Below, in pieces: positions 6,155 to 10,432 of a DNA stretch of 10,432 bases. Position numbers and translations under genes: made by a program. The stretch is taken from contig URDV01000059.1 in the NCBI GenBank assembly GCA_900546605.1, positions 1 to 10,432 of the forward strand, in the 5' to 3' direction. Below the pieces are notes generated by a model. That model ran no database searches and was not told the DNA's origin. It saw only the letters and a list, made by a program, of their open reading frames with translations. Each line of letters starts with the position of its first letter. The stretch's first letter is position 1. The stretch comes from an uncultured Prevotella sp. (GTDB lineage Bacteria; Bacteroidota; Bacteroidia; Bacteroidales; Bacteroidaceae).

Positions 6155-7354
6155 ATGAAAATTAATATAAAGAAAGTATCAACGATTATTGTAGCTTTAG
6201 CTGTCGTTGGTGGGTGTACATGGTATTTCTTGCGCAAGCAAGATGCCCCCTTTGAAGTGTCGTATGAAACGGCCAAGGTTGAAAAAGCCACAATTGGCAA
6301 TAGCGTAACTGCAACAGGTACAATTGAAGCAGTTACTTCAGTTGATGTGGGAACACAAGTTTCGGGTATTATAGACAAAATATATGTTGATTATAACAGC
6401 ACGGTAAAAAAAGGACAAGTAATAGCTGAGCTTGACAAAACCAACTTGATAAGCGAACTCAAGAGTGCAACTAGTCAACTGCAAGGAGCAAAGAGCGATT
6501 TGGATTATCAAAAGTCAAACTATAACCGTATGAAGACGCTTTATAACAAGGGCTTGATAAGTGCTAATGAATATGAGTCGGCACGATTGTCATTGCAACA
6601 AGCCGAGAGCGTTTTAGCACAGCGTCAAGAAGCTGTTAACAAAGCACAAACCAATTTGGGGTATGCTACTATTACCTCACCTATTGATGGCGTAGTGTTA
6701 AGCAAATCGGTTGAAGAAGGTCAAACAGTAGCATCCAGCTTCAGTACTCCTACATTGTTCACTATTGTAAAAGACATGACAGACATGCGCGTGATTGCAA
6801 GTGTCGATGAGGCCGATATAGGTCAGGTTAAAGTAGGACAACGTGTGTCGTACACAGTAGATGCTTATCCTGATGAAACGTTTGAGGGTACAGTAACCCA
6901 GGTTCGTAATGAAGCTACTACTGACAATAATGTGGTCACTTATGAAGTGGTAATATCTGCACCTAATCCTGATTTAAAACTAAAACCAGGGCTAACGGCC
7001 AATGTAACCATTTACACCATGGAGCAAACAGGCATTTTAAGTGTACCAACCAAAGCGTTGCGCTTTACTCCAACAAAGGAAACTGTAGGTCCCAAAGATA
7101 AAATTGTAGACTGTCAAGGTACACACAAAGTGTGGGTGCGCGAGGGACATACCTTTAAGGCTTATAGTGTGCAGATAGGCATAACCAATGGCACACGTAC
7201 ACAAATATTGAGTGGAATTAAAGAAGGTGCAGTTGTGGTGGTTGACATGAAGGAAGCCAGTGCTGAGGGTGAAAACAATTCAACGGCCGATGATAGTGGA
7301 AGTGATGAGAAAAGCCCCTTCTCACCAGGACCTCCCAGTAAAAAGAAGAAGTAA
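6155..7354 (+). CDS. macA: MacA-like periplasmic adaptor (membrane fusion protein)
   Basis: The 399-residue adaptor should link the MacB-like transporter to the TolC-like channel and stimulate its ATPase. An N-terminal hydrophobic helix (about 8-26) anchors it in the inner membrane. It contains VGGC at 18-21, which weakly resembles a lipobox, but the hydrophobic run continues past Cys21, so a transmembrane anchor is more likely. The barrel-sandwich halves are VGTQVSGIIDKIYVDYNSTV (65-84, then KKGQVIAELD) and ATITSPIDGVVLSKSVEEGQ (171-190). They flank an alpha-helical hairpin (about 95-167), the part that meets TolC. A beta-barrel (about 205-290) and membrane-proximal domain follow. Beyond about residue 367 a low-complexity acidic/Ser tail leads to the basic, Pro-rich end PFSPGPPSKKKK, which E. 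coli MacA (about 371 residues) lacks. It is 14 bases upstream of the ATPase gene. Confidence 0.95.
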   Translation: MKINIKKVSTIIVALAVVGGCTWYFLRKQDAPFEVSYETAKVEKATIGNSVTATGTIEAVTSVDVGTQVSGIIDKIYVDYNSTVKKGQVIAELDKTNLISELKSATSQLQGAKSDLDYQKSNYNRMKTLYNKGLISANEYESARLSLQQAESVLAQRQEAVNKAQTNLGYATITSPIDGVVLSKSVEEGQTVASSFSTPTLFTIVKDMTDMRVIASVDEADIGQVKVGQRVSYTVDAYPDETFEGTVTQVRNEATTDNNVVTYEVVISAPNPDLKLKPGLTANVTIYTMEQTGILSVPTKALRFTPTKETVGPKDKIVDCQGTHKVWVREGHTFKAYSVQIGITNGTRTQILSGIKEGAVVVVDMKEASAEGENNSTADDSGSDEKSPFSPGPPSKKKK

Positions 7355-7368
7355 GGACGAAATACGTT

Positions 7369-8181
7369 ATGGAAATTAGTAAAGAAGAAAACTATATGAT
7401 TGAAGAACAATTTCCGCAACCCGAAGATCGTACCGACAAAAAAGTTGTAATAGAGTTAGACAACGTTCGACGCAATTTTATAGTAGGCGATGAAACAGTG
7501 CATGCCCTAAAAGGTGTGTCATTCAAAATATACGAAGGAGAGTTTGTTACTATTATGGGTACTTCAGGCTCAGGAAAGTCAACTCTGCTTAATCAATTGG
7601 GATGTTTGGATACTCCTTCAAGTGGCGAATATTACCTTGATGGAGTGAGCGTGCGTAGTATGAAGCGAAGCGAACGTGCAGTATTGCGCAATCGTAAAAT
7701 AGGCTTTGTGTTTCAAAACTACAATTTGCTACCAAAAACAACCGCTGTTGAAAATGTTGAACTTCCATTAATGTACAACTCCTCAGTTTCAGCTTCGGAG
7801 CGGCGCAGTCGTAGCATAGAGGCTTTGAAGATGGTAGGCCTTGGTGAGCGGTTGTATCACAAATCCAACCAAATGTCGGGTGGACAGATGCAGCGTGTAG
7901 CCATAGCACGTGCTTTGGTAAATAACCCCGCTGTAATATTGGCCGATGAGGCTACGGGTAATTTGGATACACGCACATCATTTGAAATATTAGTGCTCTT
8001 TCAAAAGCTATTTAAGGCAGGACGTACAATTATATTTGTAACCCATAATCCAGAGATAGCCCTTTATTCAAGTCGCAATATATTTCTACGTGATGGACTT
8101 ATACGTGAAGACGTTATTAATCACAACATTCATTCGGCAGCAAAGGCTTTGGCCGATTTACCTCCTAATGAAGAGTCATAA
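7369..8181 (+). CDS. macB: MacB-like ABC transporter ATPase subunit
   Basis: This is the cytoplasmic nucleotide-binding subunit that powers the exporter, in the LolD/MacB subfamily. In 270 residues it has Walker A GTSGSGKST (64-72), Q-loop Gln116 in FVFQNYNLLP, signature MSGGQ (169-173, Met replacing the usual Leu), Walker B ending in Asp193-Glu194 (ILADEATGNLD), D-loop at 198-200 and the switch His226 in VTHNPE. All catalytic residues are present. The first 25 residues are polar and precede the usual ABC start; a second Met at residue 10 (codon at 7396) is an alternative start, but AAGGA about 12 bases before 7369 and tight operon spacing favour the first. In E. coli MacB the ATPase and permease are one polypeptide; here they are separate genes, 17 bases apart. 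The 240-270 tail extends beyond the minimal domain. Confidence 0.96.
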   Translation: MEISKEENYMIEEQFPQPEDRTDKKVVIELDNVRRNFIVGDETVHALKGVSFKIYEGEFVTIMGTSGSGKSTLLNQLGCLDTPSSGEYYLDGVSVRSMKRSERAVLRNRKIGFVFQNYNLLPKTTAVENVELPLMYNSSVSASERRSRSIEALKMVGLGERLYHKSNQMSGGQMQRVAIARALVNNPAVILADEATGNLDTRTSFEILVLFQKLFKAGRTIIFVTHNPEIALYSSRNIFLRDGLIREDVINHNIHSAAKALADLPPNEES

Positions 8182-8198
8182 AAATAGTAATTAGCGCA

Positions 8199-9422
8199 AT
8201 GAATATATCGAATCTATTTAAAATAGCCTTGCGGGCAATTGCGGCCAATAAGTTACGCTCGTTTTTGACAATGTTAGGCATTATTATAGGTGTGGCCTCG
8301 GTTATTGCCATGATGGCCATCGGGCAAGGATCAAAAAAGAGCATACAAGCTAATATCTCTGAAATGGGGTCGAATATGATTATGATTCGTCCAGGTCAAG
8401 ATAAAGGGCCAGGAGGTGCACAACAAGATGCTTCAGACATGCAAACCATGAAGTTAAAAGATTATGAGGCACTAAAGGAACAATCTAAGTATTTGGCCGC
8501 CATCTCACCCAGTGTAAATGCATCAGGGCAGTTTATTAATGGTAATAATAATACGCCTTCAACCATTTATGGCATATCACCTGACTATTTAGAGATTCGC
8601 CAACTCAAATTGGAGGATGGTGAAATGTTTACCGATGAAGATATCAAAACGAGCGCTAAGGTTTGTGTTATAGGCAAAACGGTGGCTGATAACTTGTTTA
8701 CTAATGGCGAGGATCCTGTAGGCAGGGTGATACGTTATAACAAAATACCCTTTCGCATAGTTGGAGTATTAAAGTCAAAAGGTTACAACTCGTTTGGTAT
8801 GGATCAAGACGACATGGTGTTGGCTCCTTACACCACGGTGATGAAGCGTATATTGTCAGTAACTTACTTGCAAGGAATAAATGCATCTGCCATAACAGAA
8901 GATATGACAGACCTCGCTATTGACGACATTACTTCAATTTTACGTGAGAGTCATAAGCTAAAAGGTGCTGATGAGGATAATTTTACCATTCGCAGCCAAC
9001 AGGAGATGGCTGAAATGATGAATTCTACATCAGACACGATGACTATATTACTTCTAGTTGTAGCATGTATATCACTTGTTGTAGGTGGTATCGGCATTAT
9101 GAACATTATGTATGTGAGTGTTACCGAGCGTACTAAGGAAATAGGCTTACGCATGTCAGTTGGAGCACGAGGTATTGACATTCTCAATCAATTTCTCATT
9201 GAGTCAGTCTTACTTAGTGTGACGGGTGGTTTGATAGGAGTTGTTTGTGGCATAGGAGCGGCAGTTGGTATCAATGTGTTTGCTCATTGGCCCATACAGA
9301 TACAGCCTTGGAGCGTATTGCTCAGTTTTGCTGTATGTTCTGCAACGGGTATATTCTTTGGTTGGTATCCAGCCAAAAAAGCTGCCAGCCTCGATCCTAT
9401 TGAAGCTATTAGATACGAGTAG
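8199..9422 (+). CDS. macB: MacB-like ABC transporter permease (FtsX family)
   Basis: This 407-residue inner-membrane subunit has the MacB topology. TM1 lies near 21-42 (SFLTMLGIIIGVASVIAMMA), followed by a large periplasmic domain (about 45-275, the MacB_PCD fold), then three helices near 281-305, 333-358 and 371-390, the FtsX domain. The cytoplasmic loop TERTKEIGLRMSVGARGIDI (309-328) is the coupling-helix motif that contacts the ATPase. The C-terminus has the family ending GWYPAKKAASLDPIEAIRYE (388-407). MacB-type transporters do not move substrate through the membrane; they use ATP-driven conformational change to push periplasmic substrates through TolC. With the ATPase it should work as a dimer of each. 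It closes the operon and is followed by a terminator. Candidate cargo from the family includes antibiotics, toxins or lipopeptides, but the sequence does not choose among them. Confidence 0.96.
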   Translation: MNISNLFKIALRAIAANKLRSFLTMLGIIIGVASVIAMMAIGQGSKKSIQANISEMGSNMIMIRPGQDKGPGGAQQDASDMQTMKLKDYEALKEQSKYLAAISPSVNASGQFINGNNNTPSTIYGISPDYLEIRQLKLEDGEMFTDEDIKTSAKVCVIGKTVADNLFTNGEDPVGRVIRYNKIPFRIVGVLKSKGYNSFGMDQDDMVLAPYTTVMKRILSVTYLQGINASAITEDMTDLAIDDITSILRESHKLKGADEDNFTIRSQQEMAEMMNSTSDTMTILLLVVACISLVVGGIGIMNIMYVSVTERTKEIGLRMSVGARGIDILNQFLIESVLLSVTGGLIGVVCGIGAAVGINVFAHWPIQIQPWSVLLSFAVCSATGIFFGWYPAKKAASLDPIEAIRYE

Positions 9423-9441
9423 TGAGTAACTTGAAAAGCGC

Positions 9442-9515
9442 AAGTGCAAATAAAGTATGTGAATATTGTGTACGTTAGTGTGCTAAAAAAATACATCTTT
9501 ATTTGCACTTTTTTT
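9442..9515 (+). terminator. Intrinsic terminator of the efflux operon
   Basis: A perfect 14-bp stem pairs 9442-9455 (AAGTGCAAATAAAG) with 9497-9510 (CTTTATTTGCACTT). After a one-base bulge, a further 4 bp can form (9457-9460 with 9493-9496). A run of seven T's (9509-9515) follows directly. It begins 20 bases after the permease stop codon and isolates the exporter operon from the kinase gene. Confidence 0.85.
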
Positions 9516-9535
9516 ATCAAATTTCTGCCTTTTAC

Positions 9536-9543
9536 TATCTTTG
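9536..9543 (+). promoter_or_regulatory. -7 promoter box of the sensor kinase gene
   Basis: TATCTTTG matches TAnnTTTG exactly and lies 21 bases after the T-run of the preceding terminator, showing that the kinase gene has its own transcription start. No TTG -33 element is evident because the upstream bases are the T-run. The leader would be about 70 bases, longer than the other leaders in this window. Confidence 0.7.
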
Positions 9544-9570
9544 CATGATGATAGGCAATGGCTTGGAAAT

Positions 9571-9583
9571 AAGTTTCAAACTT
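9571..9583. promoter_or_regulatory. Short palindrome in the kinase gene leader
   Basis: AAGTTTCAAACTT is a perfect inverted repeat with 6-bp arms and a single central base, located between the kinase promoter and its start codon. Its symmetry would suit a dimeric DNA-binding protein more than an RNA hairpin. In AT-rich DNA a site of this size may also arise by chance. Confidence 0.25.
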
Positions 9584-9622
9584 GCTTGACCTATATTTGA
9601 ATTTCTTCTTTATTTAATAACT

Positions 9623-10432
9623 ATGGATTTACAACAACGTAAGTCACGAATTGAATTGCTAATCGAAATAGCGGTACATGTATTGACTTGGAGCTATATA
9701 TTCCTTTCACCATTATTTTTCAAACGACGTGGTGATACTATCAATTGGGAGCATTACTTGCATGGGGTCCTTATGCCCGTAACCATATGCATTGCTTTCT
9801 ATTTAAATTATTTTGTGCTTATTCCAAAGTTCCTTTTGAACAAGCGTAAGTTAAAATGGTTCTTTATTGTGAATCTGTTGGTGTTTATAGCCTATCAGTT
9901 CACAGCCGAAATGCAAGCTTTGCTATTTGTTCCCTTAGGTCCCCCCATTGAAAGAGGACTACGTCATGGTAGTATGCCTCATATTCCGCCCAAAAGCTTT
10001 TTCATTGTTCGTGGTTTCTTATTTTATGTGTTTGCAGTGGGAGCCTCGGTTGCTTTAAAGTTAAGTTTGCGTTGGCGCAAGAGTGAGCAAGCAAGGGCTG
10101 AGGCCGAATTGGGGCGTTCGCAGGCTGAACTGAAAAACTTAAAGAATCAAATCAATCCGCACTTTCTGCTCAACACACTCAATAATATATATGCCTTGGT
10201 AGCTTTTGATCAAGAAAAGGCACAACAAGCCATACATGAGTTGAGCCGCCTGTTGCGATATATGCTTTATGAGAACCAAACAGATCGTGTTAGCTTGAAT
10301 GACGAGGCAGATTTTTTGCAGTCATACATAGCTTTAATGCGATTGAGGTTATACAACAATGTCGACTTGCAAGTCGATTTTGATTTTCCAAAAGAGAAGA
10401 ATTTGCAAGTAGCACCACTCATATTCATTTCA
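9623..10432 (+). CDS. LytS/YehU-type sensor histidine kinase, 3' end outside window
   Basis: This is the membrane sensor of a two-component system. From the ATG at 9623, 270 codons are open to the right edge. Four hydrophobic segments lie near 11-33, 46-67, 79-97 and 127-147. A short polar coiled stretch (150-170) leads into the His_kinase domain of the LytS/YehU type, with LKNQINPHFLLNTLNNIYAL (173-192) and the phosphoacceptor His180. Conserved LSRLLRYMLYE (207-217) and FLQSYIALMRLRL (231-243) follow, and the sequence is cut in APLIFIS, just before the expected N-box (PxLxLQPLVENA-like in the family). The ATP-binding domain is therefore mostly missing only because of the window edge. There is no obvious extracellular sensor domain; loops between helices are short. 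Family members pair with LytTR response regulators, usually encoded next door, which here would be downstream. Its neighbourhood makes control of the exporter operon plausible but unproven. Confidence 0.93.
   Translation, partial: MDLQQRKSRIELLIEIAVHVLTWSYIFLSPLFFKRRGDTINWEHYLHGVLMPVTICIAFYLNYFVLIPKFLLNKRKLKWFFIVNLLVFIAYQFTAEMQALLFVPLGPPIERGLRHGSMPHIPPKSFFIVRGFLFYVFAVGASVALKLSLRWRKSEQARAEAELGRSQAELKNLKNQINPHFLLNTLNNIYALVAFDQEKAQQAIHELSRLLRYMLYENQTDRVSLNDEADFLQSYIALMRLRLYNNVDLQVDFDFPKEKNLQVAPLIFIS

Noticed and set aside
7589..7909. 106-codon minus-strand frame inside the ATPase gene
   Set aside because: Antisense to the Walker A to signature region of a clearly real ATPase; Cys- and His-rich composition typical of a shadow frame.

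Overview
The window looks like chromosomal DNA from a member of the Bacteroidales, probably near Prevotella or Bacteroides. The reasons are three exact Bacteroidetes-type -7 promoter boxes (TAnnTTTG) placed just upstream of genes and a fourth, divergent one; no obvious need for Shine-Dalgarno sequences; moderately AT-rich DNA; a Bacteroidales-type lipoprotein; a stand-alone pheS; and a MacB whose ATPase and permease are separate proteins. The genus is an inference.

Layout. Bases 1-906 (minus) hold most of murB (peptidoglycan precursor synthesis), cut by the left edge. A 439-base gap follows (907-1345), with no convincing gene but several interlocking inverted and direct repeats. A minus-strand lipoprotein gene (1346-2161) and plus-strand pheS (2268-3290) are read outward from a 106-base divergent promoter region. 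pheS ends at a strong 14-bp intrinsic terminator. Next is a small-conductance mechanosensitive channel of the YbdG type (3379-4566), then a gap with four exact 8-bp tandem repeats and a fresh promoter.

Bases 4779-9422 form a compact four-gene operon: outer-membrane TolC-like channel, MacA-like periplasmic adaptor, MacB-like ATPase and MacB-like FtsX permease, with gaps of 26, 14 and 17 bases. Together they should make a tripartite ABC exporter spanning inner membrane, periplasm and outer membrane; the substrate cannot be read from sequence. A strong terminator closes the operon. A new promoter then drives a LytS/YehU-type sensor histidine kinase (9623 onward), cut by the right edge. Its partner, expected to be a LytTR response regulator, would lie just outside, and the exporter is a reasonable candidate target.

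Overall this is mostly housekeeping and efflux DNA. I found no clearly new system. The points most worth a second look are the intergenic repeats, the promoter-based correction of the lipoprotein start, and the exporter-kinase pairing.
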